From the NCBI RefSeq assembly GCF_001752395.1, contig NZ_MKEK01000001.1, forward strand, positions 1,735,259 through 1,799,258: 64,000 nt of DNA. The letters run 5' to 3'. The stretch comes from Rheinheimera salexigens (GTDB lineage Bacteria > Pseudomonadota > Gammaproteobacteria > Enterobacterales > Alteromonadaceae). The notes beneath the pieces were generated by a model, which did no database searches, was not told the DNA's origin, and saw only the letters and a list, made by a program, of their open reading frames with translations. Each line of letters begins with the position of its first letter. The first letter of the stretch is position 1. Made by a program: the position numbers and the translations under genes. This document shows, piece after piece, positions 49,962 through 59,557 of this stretch.

Positions 49962-51629
49962 ATGGCGGATTTAGAACAGCGCCCAACAAACTTTATTCGG
50001 CAAATTATTGATGCAGACTTAGCCTCAGGTAAGCATACGGCTGTGCAAACCCGTTTTCCGCCTGAACCTAATGGCTTTTTGCATATTGGCCATGCTAAAT
50101 CTATTTGTTTAAATTTTGGTATTGCCCAAGATTATCAAGGTAAATGTAATTTACGTTTTGATGATACTAATCCAGAAAAAGAAAATATTGATTTTGTTCA
50201 CTCTATTCAACAAGACGTCAATTGGTTGGGTTTTCAGTGGCAGGGTGAGGTACGTTATTCGTCAGATTATTTTGACCAGTTATATCAATTTGCTGTTGAG
50301 CTAATCAGCAAAGGTTTGGCTTATGTTTGTTTTTTAAATACAGAACAAATGCGTGAATACCGTGGCAATTTAACTCAGCCAGGTAAAAATAGCCCAACCC
50401 GCGAGACTAGCGTAGAAGAAAATTTAGCCTTATTTACAAAAATGCGTGACGGTGGTTTCAAAGAAGGCGAGTGTTCATTACGCGCCAAAATTGATATGAC
50501 ATCATCATTCATGTGTATGCGTGATCCTATTATTTATCGGATTAAGTTTGCCCATCACCACCAGACAGAAGATAAATGGTGTATTTATCCGATGTACGAT
50601 TTTACCCATTGTATCTCTGATGCGTTAGAAGGCATTACCCATTCACTATGTACCTTAGAATTCCAAGATAACCGCCGGTTATACGATTGGATTTTGGATA
50701 ACATTACTATTCCATGTCATCCACAGCAAATTGAGTTTTCACGTTTAAATTTAGAATACTCGCTGATGAGTAAGCGTAAATTGCATACTTTAGTCGAAGA
50801 AAATATTGTTACGGGCTGGAACGATCCGCGGATGCCGACGATTGCCGGTTTACGCCGTCGTGGTTATACTCCAGCGTCTATCCGTGAATTTGCTAAGCGG
50901 ATAGGGGTAACTAAACAAGAGAACACTATTGAAATGAGCGCGCTTGAAGCGTGTATCCGTGAAGATTTAGATGCCAATGCACCACGAGCGATGGCGGTAA
51001 TAGAGCCATTAAAAGTGACTATTACTAATTATCCAGCAGATGGCATTGAGTGGCTAGATGCACCTAATCATCCTAAAGATGACACTAAGGGGCAGCGTAA
51101 ATTACCGTTTGCAGCCGTGCTTTATATTGATAAAGCGGATTTTCGTGAAGAAGCCAATAAAAAGTATAAACGTTTAGTACTTAATGGTGATGTCAGGCTG
51201 CGTAATGCTTATGTTATCCATGCAGATGAAGTCATTAAAGATGAAAATGGCGACATTATTGAATTAAAGTGCAGCTATTTACCAGAGACCTTAGGTGAAA
51301 ACCCAGCTGATGGCCGTAAAGTACGTGGTGTGATCCATTGGGTTGAAGCAGCTCATGCGTTACCTGCAGAATTTAGGGTGTATGATCGCTTATTTAGTGT
51401 GGCGAATCCTGCGGCGGCTGAAGACTTTTTTACCGTTGTTAACCCAGAATCACTAGTCGTTAAGCACGGCTTAGTTGAACCTTCATTAAAAACGGCAAAA
51501 CCAGAGTTTGCTTATCAATTTGAGCGTGAAGGTTACTTCTGCGCTGATAATATTGATGCAACGGCAGATAGTTTAGTATTTAACCGTACAGTAGGTTTGC
51601 GAGATAGTTGGGGCAAAGAAGATAATTAA
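49962..51629 (+). CDS. glnS: Glutamine--tRNA ligase GlnS
   Basis: GlnS charges tRNA-Gln. The 555-residue protein (E. coli 554) has the class I signature in [21 protein letters not shown] and the KMSKS-like loop in LMSKRKLH. An inter-motif acceptor-binding domain and a C-terminal beta-barrel anticodon-binding region ending WGKEDN follow. GlnRS in this form is typical of gammaproteobacteria. It is transcribed alone, with a promoter before it and a terminator after it. Confidence 0.98.
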   Translation: MADLEQRPTNFIRQIIDADLASGKHTAVQTRFPPEPNGFLHIGHAKSICLNFGIAQDYQGKCNLRFDDTNPEKENIDFVHSIQQDVNWLGFQWQGEVRYSSDYFDQLYQFAVELISKGLAYVCFLNTEQMREYRGNLTQPGKNSPTRETSVEENLALFTKMRDGGFKEGECSLRAKIDMTSSFMCMRDPIIYRIKFAHHHQTEDKWCIYPMYDFTHCISDALEGITHSLCTLEFQDNRRLYDWILDNITIPCHPQQIEFSRLNLEYSLMSKRKLHTLVEENIVTGWNDPRMPTIAGLRRRGYTPASIREFAKRIGVTKQENTIEMSALEACIREDLDANAPRAMAVIEPLKVTITNYPADGIEWLDAPNHPKDDTKGQRKLPFAAVLYIDKADFREEANKKYKRLVLNGDVRLRNAYVIHADEVIKDENGDIIELKCSYLPETLGENPADGRKVRGVIHWVEAAHALPAEFRVYDRLFSVANPAAAEDFFTVVNPESLVVKHGLVEPSLKTAKPEFAYQFEREGYFCADNIDATADSLVFNRTVGLRDSWGKEDN

Positions 51630-51648
51630 AAAGTCTTAAATTTAAAAC

Positions 51649-51678
51649 AAAAGCCTGTAGTGAGAACTGCAGGCTTTT
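51649..51678 (+). terminator. Intrinsic terminator after glnS
   Basis: AAAGCCTGTAG and CTGCAGGCTTT form a stem with one G-T pair around TGAGAA, flanked by A and T runs. It lies between glnS and the convergent DUF3185 gene and may act in both directions. Confidence 0.8.
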
Positions 51679-51720
51679 AAATTTTTGGTTATCATTTAAT
51701 TTTTTAAATTATTTTTTAAA

Positions 51721-51915
51721 TTATTTTTTTAACAAAGCGCCAATACCAATAATTGCCGCTATGGCGCCACCAACTAACAACCATATTGAATTATCAGTCG
51801 GGCTACCCTTAACCATCTCTGTAGCTTGTGATGCAAAAGAGTTATATTCGGTGTAACCGAAGTACAGTAAAATAATACCAGCGACTAATAATGCTAAACC
51901 TACTATCTTATTCAT
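51721..51915 (-). CDS. DUF3185 small membrane protein
   Basis: This 64-residue protein has two membrane helices (about 4-22 and 44-62) joined by a loop containing KGSPTDNSIWLLVGG, the conserved core of the DUF3185 family. A purine-rich AAAGGAG precedes its ATG. No function is known for the family. It stands alone between glnS and the LysE-type gene. Confidence 0.8.
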   Translation of the reverse strand: MNKIVGLALLVAGIILLYFGYTEYNSFASQATEMVKGSPTDNSIWLLVGGAIAAIIGIGALLKK

Positions 51916-52046
51916 GCTATCTCCTTTTTATAGTCTATTAAGCGTAGCCCTAAATTTAATTAGTGCAAATCAGTATGTTATAAATATTTGCAAGGTCAAG
52001 TTAAAATAAAGTATTTCGTAAAAGAACACACGACTATGAGGGCTAC

Positions 52047-52658
52047 ATGGAAATTTTTTTTGCAGTAATTTTTTTCGCTTTTTCCACCACTATTACCCCA
52101 GGGCCGAATAATGTGATGATAATGTCATCGGGGGTGAATTATGGCATCAAAGCGAGCATTAGCCATTGGTTAGGCATCTGTTTAGGCTTTCCTTTTATGG
52201 TGCTGCTGATTGGTCTTGGCTTTGGGATTGTGTTTGAACAATACCCAAATCTACATCAAATCATTAAGTTACTGGGCATTATTTATCTGGTTTGGTTAGC
52301 TTGGCATATAGCCAGTGCTGAGCCAAAACGAATAGAGCAGGGTCATAGCAAACCGTTAAACTTTTATCAGGCGGTATTATTTCAATGGATCAATGGTAAA
52401 GCCTGGGTAATGGCCTCTGGAGCGATTGCGGCCTTTACCACACTGCAAGGTGTATATTGGCAAGAAGTACTCATTATTACTTTAGCCTTTTTAATAGTGG
52501 CCTTTCCTTGTATTGGCTTATGGCTAATATGTGGTGCTTTGTTACGGAAAGTATTAACTAAACCCTTATTTCAGCGTGTTTTTAATATTAGTATGGCGGT
52601 AATTTTATTGTTATCTATGGTGCCTGTAATGCTTGAGTTATGGCACTATTATTTTTAA
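52047..52658 (+). CDS. LysE family amino-acid exporter
   Basis: LysE/RhtB proteins are six-helix inner-membrane exporters of amino acids or related metabolites. The 203-residue product has the family opening FFAFSTTITPGPNNVMIMSSGVNYG, with the conserved TPGPNN, and five to six hydrophobic segments ending VMLELWHYYF. Length is typical. The substrate cannot be inferred, and no regulator gene is adjacent. Confidence 0.9.
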   Translation: MEIFFAVIFFAFSTTITPGPNNVMIMSSGVNYGIKASISHWLGICLGFPFMVLLIGLGFGIVFEQYPNLHQIIKLLGIIYLVWLAWHIASAEPKRIEQGHSKPLNFYQAVLFQWINGKAWVMASGAIAAFTTLQGVYWQEVLIITLAFLIVAFPCIGLWLICGALLRKVLTKPLFQRVFNISMAVILLLSMVPVMLELWHYYF

Positions 52659-52796
52659 ATAAAACAGATATAAAAAATATTTTAAAGACAGTGTTTTTAT
52701 CAAGGCTTGCGATACTAACGATTAGTAATAATGCTTAATCCCTGCACAATTACAAGCTTATGGTATAGTTGGTTTAATTCAATTAGGAGACTTTAG

Positions 52797-53111
52797 ATGA
52801 AAACTTTATTACTGTTAGTTAGTTTGTTTTTTGCATCATTTGGCTTCGCGCAAAGTCAAACTGAAAATGAAATTTGGCTCGATGTCCGTACAGCGGAAGA
52901 ATATGCGGCAGGTCATATTGAAACTGCAATTAATATTCCGTTTGATGTGATGGCTACACACATTAGCAGCATAACCACAGATAAAAACGCCACTATACAT
53001 TTATATTGCAAAAGTGGTCGTCGTGCCGAGATTGCATTGCAAACGTTACAATCTTTAGGTTATACCAATGTCACTAATGAGGGTGGCTACGAAGAACTTA
53101 AACCGCAATAA
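52797..53111 (+). CDS. Exported rhodanese-like protein
   Basis: The 104-residue product begins with a signal peptide (MKTLLLLVSLFFASFGFAQ), then a single rhodanese domain. EIWLDVRTAEEYAAGHIETAINIPF and the active-site loop YCKSGRRAEIAL, with its catalytic cysteine, are evident. Such small periplasmic rhodaneses (PspE-like) transfer sulfane sulfur in vitro; the natural role is unclear. An AGGAG ribosome-binding site lies before the ATG. It is followed 10 bp later by an unknown gene, so it may head a small operon reaching earP. Confidence 0.9.
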   Translation: MKTLLLLVSLFFASFGFAQSQTENEIWLDVRTAEEYAAGHIETAINIPFDVMATHISSITTDKNATIHLYCKSGRRAEIALQTLQSLGYTNVTNEGGYEELKPQ

Positions 53112-53121
53112 TTAGCTGAAA

Positions 53122-53655
53122 ATGCAATCGAATACTGAAAAGCGGCAGCTTGAACACCAAGCTGCAAAACAGTTTTTGCGCTTGTATGAGCAAAAGACGG
53201 GGCAGGTTATGCGCCATATTTGGCATAATCAACCGGCTAAGCCTGATGTGTCTTGTTACATTAATCAACAACGGCTAGATTTAGAAATAGCCCATTTATA
53301 TGGTAGCGAAGTAGAGGCTATGCATATTCTTGGTCGTGATTTAGATGACAGTACTCGCCAAGAGTTAATCTCTTTATTAAGCACACCTGCAGAGCTACGT
53401 TTATTTACGGCTTTAAATCGATTATTAAAAAATAAAGCCGGAAAATATTACGATACCGCGCGGGTGTGGTTAGTTATCCGTAACTTAAACCCACTGTGGA
53501 GTACAACTGATATTTTGCAATTGTGCCCTAAACTGGATATTGCTCTTACTCAACCCTTTGAGCAAATTTGGCTTATTACCGACCAAACCGCAACCGCCGA
53601 TATTATAGCGTTATACCCTGCGAAACTGGCACGGCAGGAGCACAATAGATGTTAA
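53122..53655 (+). CDS. Unknown protein with a possible nuclease-fold motif
   Basis: I do not recognise this 177-residue protein. It is soluble, without signal peptide or membrane helices. The stretch KPDVSCYINQQRLDLEIAHLYG has the spacing of PD...(D/E)x(E/I) found in some PD-(D/E)xK-fold domains, but the usual lysine is missing and the resemblance is by eye only. Two segments, ELRLFTALNRLLKNKAGKYYDTARVWLVIRN and FEQIWLITDQ, look like a helix followed by beta strands. It lies 10 bp after the rhodanese gene and overlaps the next small membrane-protein gene by 7 bp. Confidence 0.7.
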   Translation: MQSNTEKRQLEHQAAKQFLRLYEQKTGQVMRHIWHNQPAKPDVSCYINQQRLDLEIAHLYGSEVEAMHILGRDLDDSTRQELISLLSTPAELRLFTALNRLLKNKAGKYYDTARVWLVIRNLNPLWSTTDILQLCPKLDIALTQPFEQIWLITDQTATADIIALYPAKLARQEHNRC

Positions 53656-54023
53656 TGTTTTATCATCGTTTAGCGTTAAAATTACAGCGTTTTCGCTGGT
53701 TAATATTAGTAGTTACCTTAGGTGGCACCTTAGGCTTTTTAAGCCTACTTGTCTTTGCCCCCGCCGAACTGGCCCAGAAATGGCAATTAACCAGTATTGT
53801 TATCGCCATTATAGGCCTATTAGCTTACTTAATGAGTTTGCTGTTTATTCAACCTATTGCCCAAGTTGGGCCTGAGCATAGTTTTATTTACCGAGTTAAA
53901 ATACGGTTTCAGCAAACATTTAGCTATCTTCTAGCCATGCTGCTATCAATGATAGTGTTAGCGGTATTGTTTTTAAGTTTACGGGCCTTAACGGGTATAA
54001 TAGCGATTCTGTTTTTTAACTGA
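53649..54023 (+). CDS. Small membrane protein of unknown function
   Basis: The 124-residue product has about four hydrophobic segments, at roughly 18-36, 48-68, 90-106 and 108-122, and basic ends in the first loop (RLALKLQRFRW). No conserved domain could be recognised. It overlaps the preceding unknown gene by 7 bp and stops 9 bp before earP, so it is probably co-transcribed with them. Confidence 0.7.
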   Translation: MLMFYHRLALKLQRFRWLILVVTLGGTLGFLSLLVFAPAELAQKWQLTSIVIAIIGLLAYLMSLLFIQPIAQVGPEHSFIYRVKIRFQQTFSYLLAMLLSMIVLAVLFLSLRALTGIIAILFFN

Positions 54024-54032
54024 AAAAAGAAT

Positions 54033-55202
54033 ATGTCGATTAAAGCTGTACATTGGGATGTATTTTGCGCTGTTATTGATAACTTTGGCGATATTGGCAT
54101 TTGTTGGCGCTTAAGTCGGCAATTAGTCAGCGAGCATGATATAAAGTTGCGTTTATGGGTAGATGATTTAATTAGCTTTCAAAAAATTTGCCCTCAAGTT
54201 GACCCCAAAGCCCATGAACAAGTCATAGAAGGCGTGGTTATTTGTTTATGGTCAGCGCAGACCAATTGGCAGCTAGTTACTGTACCTGATGTTGTGATAG
54301 AAGCTTTAGCTTGCACTATTCCACAGCCATACCAACACCGGATGGCGGCTAAAAATGTAACGCCATTGTGGATAAATTTAGAGTACTTATCGGCAGAACC
54401 ATGGGTTGAAGGCTGTCACGGCTTAGCTTCACCGCAACCACAATTAGCCCTTAATAAATATTTCTTTTTTCCTGGTTTTACCGCTGCAACTGGAGGCTTG
54501 TTGCAAGAGCAACATTTAGCCGCTGAGCGAGATGCCTTTATGGGCTGCAGCCAGCAGCAAGCTTTATTTTGGCACAAATTAGGTGTGATTGAGTTTTATC
54601 AATATCAATACAAAATCTCGTTATTTGCTTATGATCATAGCCAATTGGCTGATTTACTACAGTGCTGGCAACAGAGTGAACAGCCTATCTTGTGCGTAGT
54701 CCCTGAAGGGGCATTAGCAAACCAAGTTAGACAGTTACTACCCAGATTAGAATTAACGGCAACTCAGGCAGAGCCATGTATGGTAGGTAATTTAGCTCTG
54801 AAGATAATCCCTTTTATGCCGCAACCAGATTATGACCGTTTATTATGGGCTTGTGATATCAACTTTGTTCGCGGTGAAGATTCAATTATTCGTGCCCACT
54901 GGGCCGCTAAAGCTTTTGTTTGGCAAATTTATCGTCAAGAACAAGAGGCACATATCATTAAGTTACAGGCATTTTTACAGCTATATTGTCAAAATATGCC
55001 GCTTAAATTACAACAGGTGTTACAAAACGTCTATTTAGCCTGGAATAGTCAGCAGCCATTAGCTATGGTATGGCTTGATTTTATTGAGGTTTTGCCAGAG
55101 ATTGCTGAATTTAATCATAAATGGCAACAGCAACTATCTCTAAATGGAGATCTTGCACGCAACCTAGTGCACTTTGTTGAAAATAAATTTATAATAGCTT
55201 GA
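54033..55202 (+). CDS. earP: EF-P arginine rhamnosyltransferase EarP
   Basis: EarP transfers rhamnose from dTDP-rhamnose to Arg32 of elongation factor P, which activates it for polyproline translation. The 389-residue protein has the family opening WDVFCAVIDNFGDIGICWRLSRQL, the central FFFPGFTAATGGLL, and the C-terminal nucleotide-sugar site DINFVRGEDSIIRAHWAAK. The adjacent efp gene carries the matching Arg32 loop. The TDP-rhamnose pathway genes are not in the window. Confidence 0.95.
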   Translation: MSIKAVHWDVFCAVIDNFGDIGICWRLSRQLVSEHDIKLRLWVDDLISFQKICPQVDPKAHEQVIEGVVICLWSAQTNWQLVTVPDVVIEALACTIPQPYQHRMAAKNVTPLWINLEYLSAEPWVEGCHGLASPQPQLALNKYFFFPGFTAATGGLLQEQHLAAERDAFMGCSQQQALFWHKLGVIEFYQYQYKISLFAYDHSQLADLLQCWQQSEQPILCVVPEGALANQVRQLLPRLELTATQAEPCMVGNLALKIIPFMPQPDYDRLLWACDINFVRGEDSIIRAHWAAKAFVWQIYRQEQEAHIIKLQAFLQLYCQNMPLKLQQVLQNVYLAWNSQQPLAMVWLDFIEVLPEIAEFNHKWQQQLSLNGDLARNLVHFVENKFIIA

Positions 55203-55235
55203 AATTTTCGCTAACAAGAAGATATTAAAATTATG

Positions 55236-55793
55236 ATGAAAACAGCTCAAGAATTACGTGCAGGCCAGGTAATAATGGTTGGTACAGAAGCAATGGTTAT
55301 TTTAAAAGCAGAATTTAACAAGTCAGGCCGTAACTCTGCCGTTGTTAAAATGAAAATGAAAAACTTATTAACCAGCCAAGGTATGGAAACAGTATATCGT
55401 GCGGATGATAAGTTTGAACAAGTGCTATTAGAAACTAAAGAAGTTACTTACTCTTATTTTTCTGATCCAATGTATGTGTTTATGGACCAAGAATATAATC
55501 AGTTTGAAGTTGAAGCTGAAAATATGACGGAAGCCCTAAAATATTTAGTTGATGGCATGGAATGTTCAGTAGTATTTTATAACGAACGTCCTATTTCTGT
55601 TGATTTACCAACAGTTGTTGTACGTAACGTTATTTATACTGAGCCATCAGCACGTGGCGATACGTCAGGCAAAGTTATGAAACCAGCAAAAATTGATAAC
55701 GGTTTTGAAGTGATGGTGCCAGATTTTGTAAAAGAAGGTGACAAGATTGAAATTGACACCCGTACTGATGAATATCGTGGTCGCGCTAAATAA
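55236..55793 (+). CDS. efp: Elongation factor P, Arg32 (EarP-modified) type
   Basis: EF-P relieves ribosome stalling at proline runs. The product shows KOW-like domain I, OB domains II and III, and ends [13 protein letters not shown]. The tip loop reads [11 protein letters not shown]. From the second of two adjacent ATGs (55236, [11 protein letters not shown]) the arginine is residue 32, exactly as in EarP-dependent EF-P. This argues for that start over 55233. Lysine-type EF-P would have K at this place and partner genes epmA/epmB, which are not seen. A strong terminator follows. Confidence 0.96.
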   Translation: MKTAQELRAGQVIMVGTEAMVILKAEFNKSGRNSAVVKMKMKNLLTSQGMETVYRADDKFEQVLLETKEVTYSYFSDPMYVFMDQEYNQFEVEAENMTEALKYLVDGMECSVVFYNERPISVDLPTVVVRNVIYTEPSARGDTSGKVMKPAKIDNGFEVMVPDFVKEGDKIEIDTRTDEYRGRAK

Positions 55794-55810
55794 TTTTACG
55801 ATGAAATTAA

Positions 55811-55833
55811 AAGGCGCTAAGGCGCCTTTTTTT
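55811..55833 (+). terminator. Intrinsic terminator after efp
   Basis: AAGGCGC (55811-55817) pairs with GCGCCTT (55822-55828) around TAAG, followed by a run of T residues. It lies 17 bp after the efp stop and just before the acetyltransferase gene. Confidence 0.9.
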
Positions 55834-55845
55834 ATGAGAAGCTAA

Positions 55846-56364
55846 ATGAGTTGGTATATTCGTAGCATGCAGCTAACCGATATAACGGCGGTTGTAGCGA
55901 TACAAGATCAAAGCTATGGTGCTGCTTTATATGAACCCGCATCTATATTAGTGCAGCGTTTGCAACAGGCTGCAACAAGCTGTTGGGTTGCAGAGGATGC
56001 AAGTAGTCAGCAAGTGCTAGGCTATCTATTTAGCTATCACAGTGTATTGGGTGAAGTAGGTGAGCTGGGTGCTGAATTTACTGTGATACCGGATGCTGAT
56101 GCACTTTACCTGCATGACGTAGCAATAAGCCCTTTGGCACGAGGTAATGGCATTGCCCAAGGTTTATTACGCCAAGCGCAACACTACGCTAATAAGCAGC
56201 AATTATCGCAACTTACTTTAGTGGCCGTACAAGGTGCGACTAGTTATTGGCAACGACAAGGTTTTCATGTCGTATCTAAACTAGATAAAAGCGCTAATGA
56301 TGCATTAGCCAGCTATGATATAGAAAAAGCAATTTATATGGCGAAACAATGTTCGTTGCTTTAG
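55846..56364 (+). CDS. GNAT family N-acetyltransferase
   Basis: The 172-residue product has the GNAT fold pattern. The core LYLHDVAISPLARGNGIAQGLL contains the acetyl-CoA-binding R/QxxGxG/A element (ARGNGIA). A C-terminal strand (QLTLVAVQGATSYWQRQGF) is typical of the family. The substrate is unknown. The start lies 12 bp past the efp terminator, so it either has read-through transcription or a promoter within that hairpin region. Confidence 0.85.
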   Translation: MSWYIRSMQLTDITAVVAIQDQSYGAALYEPASILVQRLQQAATSCWVAEDASSQQVLGYLFSYHSVLGEVGELGAEFTVIPDADALYLHDVAISPLARGNGIAQGLLRQAQHYANKQQLSQLTLVAVQGATSYWQRQGFHVVSKLDKSANDALASYDIEKAIYMAKQCSLL

Positions 56365-56393
56365 TTTAAGCGGTAGCCATAACTAGCTAAAGG

Positions 56394-57059
56394 TTAAGCT
56401 CGTGACAGTTTATACAACTGTTTTAAGGTGGCTTCTTTACCGCATTGTTTAATTTGGCTCAGTAACAGTAAGGCACAACCATACGCATCTTCTAATGCAT
56501 GATGATTAGGCTGTTTAGGCAGTTTGTGTCGTGTTAAACAGGCTGATAACTGCAACATATCTTGAGCGATTAATGTGTTTTTTTGGCTTAAACGTTGCCA
56601 TTCAATACGTAAAGTATCTATAAAGCGGAAACTTGGGGCTAAACCTAGATGCTGTTTACAAGCAGTACGTAAAAACTGTCTATCTAGGGCGCTATAATGC
56701 GCGACAAAGACATAACCAGCATACTGAGTTAATAACTCTCTTAGTATGGTTTCAAGATGGTTAGCATGGGTAAGTTGGTTATCATGTAAACCGTGATAAA
56801 TAGCGCTTTGGCCAACTCCGTTCGGTGGTTTTACTAAATAATGCTTGGCCTGAGCTAACACAATTTCCCCGCCAATTATCGGTAGCCAACCTAAGCTTAC
56901 TATATTATCTTTGCGCGGGTTTAGGCCGGTTAACTCTAAATCAATCACTAAAAAGCGCACTTTATTTAGTGCGGTGTTTGCTGCCGGTTGTTTAGTCTGC
57001 TCAAACAGTTTAACAAGGCTTGATTGGTGACTATGCTTTTGTCGCAACCAATTAAACAT
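56394..57059 (-). CDS. DEDDh-type 3'-5' exonuclease (DnaQ-like)
   Basis: The 221-residue protein shows the exonuclease motifs in order: Exo I FLVIDLELTGLNPRKDNIVSLGWLPI (D-x-E), Exo II FVAHYSALDRQFL, and Exo III NHHALEDAYG (H...D). These are the residues for two-metal catalysis in the DnaQ superfamily. It starts 3 bp after the stop of the cNMP/CBS/DUF294 gene, so the two are almost certainly co-translated. This pairing occurs next to acetate symporter genes in many proteobacteria, but the natural substrate is not known to me. Confidence 0.9.
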   Translation of the reverse strand: MFNWLRQKHSHQSSLVKLFEQTKQPAANTALNKVRFLVIDLELTGLNPRKDNIVSLGWLPIIGGEIVLAQAKHYLVKPPNGVGQSAIYHGLHDNQLTHANHLETILRELLTQYAGYVFVAHYSALDRQFLRTACKQHLGLAPSFRFIDTLRIEWQRLSQKNTLIAQDMLQLSACLTRHKLPKQPNHHALEDAYGCALLLLSQIKQCGKEATLKQLYKLSRA

Positions 57060-57062
57060 CTG

Positions 57063-58889
57063 TTACATCTCTTTGCAAAAACGATATTTTAAACTGGCTT
57101 GGGCTGCCGTAATAACCGCAAAACTATCTTTGAGTTGATGTCTGGCTAAACCGGTAATAGTTGCTGGATCTAATAAGTTTGTTGGCTCTTGTTGTTCTGC
57201 GATATCGTGTAAATGTTTATCCCAGCGTAACTGGGCTAATAAGTCAAAAGCATCTAATAAGTTAGCGCCATATTTATTTTCTATTACGCCTAAACTCATT
57301 AATGCTTGCAAGCGTTTACGGGTATTTACCTCCGTTACACCAGCAGTCAGAGCATACACACGCACCAGATCAGTAATTAAGCTTAGGCCGCGTTTTTTTA
57401 AATCTAAACCTCTATTTTCTTTGCCATCATGTTCTAAAATAAAATGCTTAAATAAGCCCAATGGCGCGCTACGTTGTAAAGCATTTTGGGTTAAATGATA
57501 ACTAAAAAGGGGAGCATTTGTGGTGCGCATTAGAATATCTTGCTGCAGGGCATTAGTTAAACTCTTACTACCAGCAATAACCCTTAGATCAAAAAAAATA
57601 CTGGCTTTCAGTAACGCGTCTGGAGTAGGACTTTTAACCCAGCTTTGAAAACGTTTAGTCCAACCATTAAAGCTTAACCGCAGCTGTTTATTCGATGCCA
57701 TAATATTACCTGGGCACAGTATCACGCCGCATTTATCTAGGCCTTGGCAGACGATGTCGGCTAACGCAGAAAAATAGCGTTCGATATCAGCTGTGGGCTC
57801 TTTTTCTAATAATAAGGCGTTATCTTGATCAGAATTTAAACTTTGATCCATTCTGGCTTGGGAGCCAAATGCTAGCCAGCTAAACACGCAGGGAGCAGGG
57901 CCTAATTGTTGCTGGGCAATATGGATTAAGCGTTGGGTTAAGGCGTCGGTGATAGTGGTAAGGATATGACCAGTTTCATAAGCAGGAACTTGTTGTTTGC
58001 CTAAAGTTAACGCGAGGCTAGCAATCTGTGCACTACAACGCGCTAAATCCTCAATGCTATTTTGGCGATGAATTTCACCAATTAAAAATACCGGATGGTC
58101 TTGTTGGCTACGAATAACGTCAGTCGCGCTTAACATACCATAACACTTGTCGTTTGCCGTTACCGGTAAATGATGAATATTATGCTGACTCATTTGTTGT
58201 ACTGCTTCATACAAAAAGGCATGGATATCGATACTAAAAGGTTTCGTTGTCATCACTTGGCTGATAACAGTATCGTGAGCTAAACCCTGTGCCATTACGC
58301 GGCTGCGGATATCGCGGTCGGTTAAAATGCCCACTAAATGTTCATTATCTTCTATTAATAATGATGATACTCGTTGCTCCGTCATCAACATTGCTGCTTG
58401 TTGCACATTTTGGGTCGGGCTAATGGCAATTTTTCTAGGTTTAACAATATCGCTAATCTTTAAGGTGAAACGGGTACTATGTTGTTGTTCTTTATATTGA
58501 TGTAAACGCCGACCAAATAAGCGCTGAAAAAACACATCAATATTTTTATATAGATGACGATACTGGACAAAAGCATCGGCATTAAGCCAATAAATTAAAC
58601 CATCTTCATCACAAATTAAGCTGTCATGATCTGACAAACCGGTAAGTAAACGTTGATAACCATAAAAATCGCCAGGCTGTAATTTACTCAGTAATTGTTG
58701 TTGGTCGCTATACAGCGTAAAAAGGCCGGTACGTACAATCAACAAGCGCTCAGAAGATAAATCGACGCTTTCTTGTGCTTTACAATAATATACTGAAATT
58801 TGACTGGCAAAACGGTGCATATGTTCAGGCTTTACTTGGTCAAAAGGCGGGATGTTAGCGAGAAAGTTACTGACATCGGTAATATCCAT
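57063..58889 (-). CDS. cNMP-binding / CBS / DUF294 nucleotidyltransferase-like signalling protein
   Basis: The 608-residue cytoplasmic protein has an N-terminal cyclic-nucleotide-binding-like domain (about 10-125, with LSKLQPGDFYGYQRLLTGLSDHD). A CBS pair follows (about 150-265; LMTEQRVSSLLIEDNEHLVGILTDRDIR and the second copy ending YGMLSATDVI). A nucleotidyltransferase domain (about 285-430) contains FGSQARMDQSLNSDQDNALLL, where GS and DxD are the metal/nucleotide residues. A C-terminal DUF294 partner domain closes it. The layout resembles GlnD-type enzymes, suggesting it modifies a protein or senses adenine nucleotides. It is between the exonuclease and a two-helix unknown protein in the acetate symporter operon. 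The target is unknown. Confidence 0.9.
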   Translation of the reverse strand: MDITDVSNFLANIPPFDQVKPEHMHRFASQISVYYCKAQESVDLSSERLLIVRTGLFTLYSDQQQLLSKLQPGDFYGYQRLLTGLSDHDSLICDEDGLIYWLNADAFVQYRHLYKNIDVFFQRLFGRRLHQYKEQQHSTRFTLKISDIVKPRKIAISPTQNVQQAAMLMTEQRVSSLLIEDNEHLVGILTDRDIRSRVMAQGLAHDTVISQVMTTKPFSIDIHAFLYEAVQQMSQHNIHHLPVTANDKCYGMLSATDVIRSQQDHPVFLIGEIHRQNSIEDLARCSAQIASLALTLGKQQVPAYETGHILTTITDALTQRLIHIAQQQLGPAPCVFSWLAFGSQARMDQSLNSDQDNALLLEKEPTADIERYFSALADIVCQGLDKCGVILCPGNIMASNKQLRLSFNGWTKRFQSWVKSPTPDALLKASIFFDLRVIAGSKSLTNALQQDILMRTTNAPLFSYHLTQNALQRSAPLGLFKHFILEHDGKENRGLDLKKRGLSLITDLVRVYALTAGVTEVNTRKRLQALMSLGVIENKYGANLLDAFDLLAQLRWDKHLHDIAEQQEPTNLLDPATITGLARHQLKDSFAVITAAQASLKYRFCKEM

Positions 58890-58979
58890 TAAAATCTCCG
58901 CTAACTAAAATCTATAAATGAGTCACTAATACTATTGATACTGATGATGAGATATTTAAAAAACTACATTGTTAACAGG

Positions 58980-59498
58980 CTAGCTGTGACATACCGCTTG
59001 CAATAAAGGGTCCTGTTTATTCAGTGCTATCCATTGGTTATCTAAAGTAGCGCCAGATGCTGGAATAATGACGGTTTGGCTATTTTTAGCTTTAGCGTTG
59101 TAACCACAATGCACCACTTGACTACTAGTTTGTACAGCAGAGTGGCGCTGCACAAAATATAAATTAACCCGCTGTACTTCTGTATTAATGTTGTTTTTTT
59201 CTGCATTGGCAATATCAGCCGCTACAAAGCCAAGCGTTTGTGGATACAGATAACTCCAAGGCCGCCAAAACGCGGTGTTTTTGTCTTGATGCAGCACAAC
59301 AACGCCACTAGGTAAAAACGCTTGCTGATGGCTAAACCAGGTATATTCGCTATAGACTTGAAAGCTTAGCATGGCCAAAGCTGCAAAACTGGGAATGGTC
59401 CATTTAGCTATAGCGTTACCGGTTAATTTGCGTAATAACAGTATGACTCCCGCTGCACCTACACCTGCTACTATTGTTGCAATCAGTTCCCAAATCAT
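58980..59498 (-). CDS. Unknown two-helix membrane protein in the symporter operon
   Basis: I do not recognise this 172-residue protein. It has two N-terminal membrane helices (about 4-23 and 33-50), then a periplasmic or cytoplasmic soluble part of about 120 residues with two cysteines near the C-terminus (VHCGYN and AVCHS). A segment TAFWRPWSYLYPQTLGFVAAD lies after the second helix. It is placed between the symporter gene and the DUF294 gene on the same strand, about 60 and 90 bp away, so an accessory role in uptake or sensing is possible. Confidence 0.7.
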   Translation of the reverse strand: MIWELIATIVAGVGAAGVILLLRKLTGNAIAKWTIPSFAALAMLSFQVYSEYTWFSHQQAFLPSGVVVLHQDKNTAFWRPWSYLYPQTLGFVAADIANAEKNNINTEVQRVNLYFVQRHSAVQTSSQVVHCGYNAKAKNSQTVIIPASGATLDNQWIALNKQDPLLQAVCHS

Positions 59499-59557
59499 AA
59501 ATTACTTCCTAAAAGTGCGGGCTTTGTCATTCAAAGCCCGCGTACAACATAAGCTAC

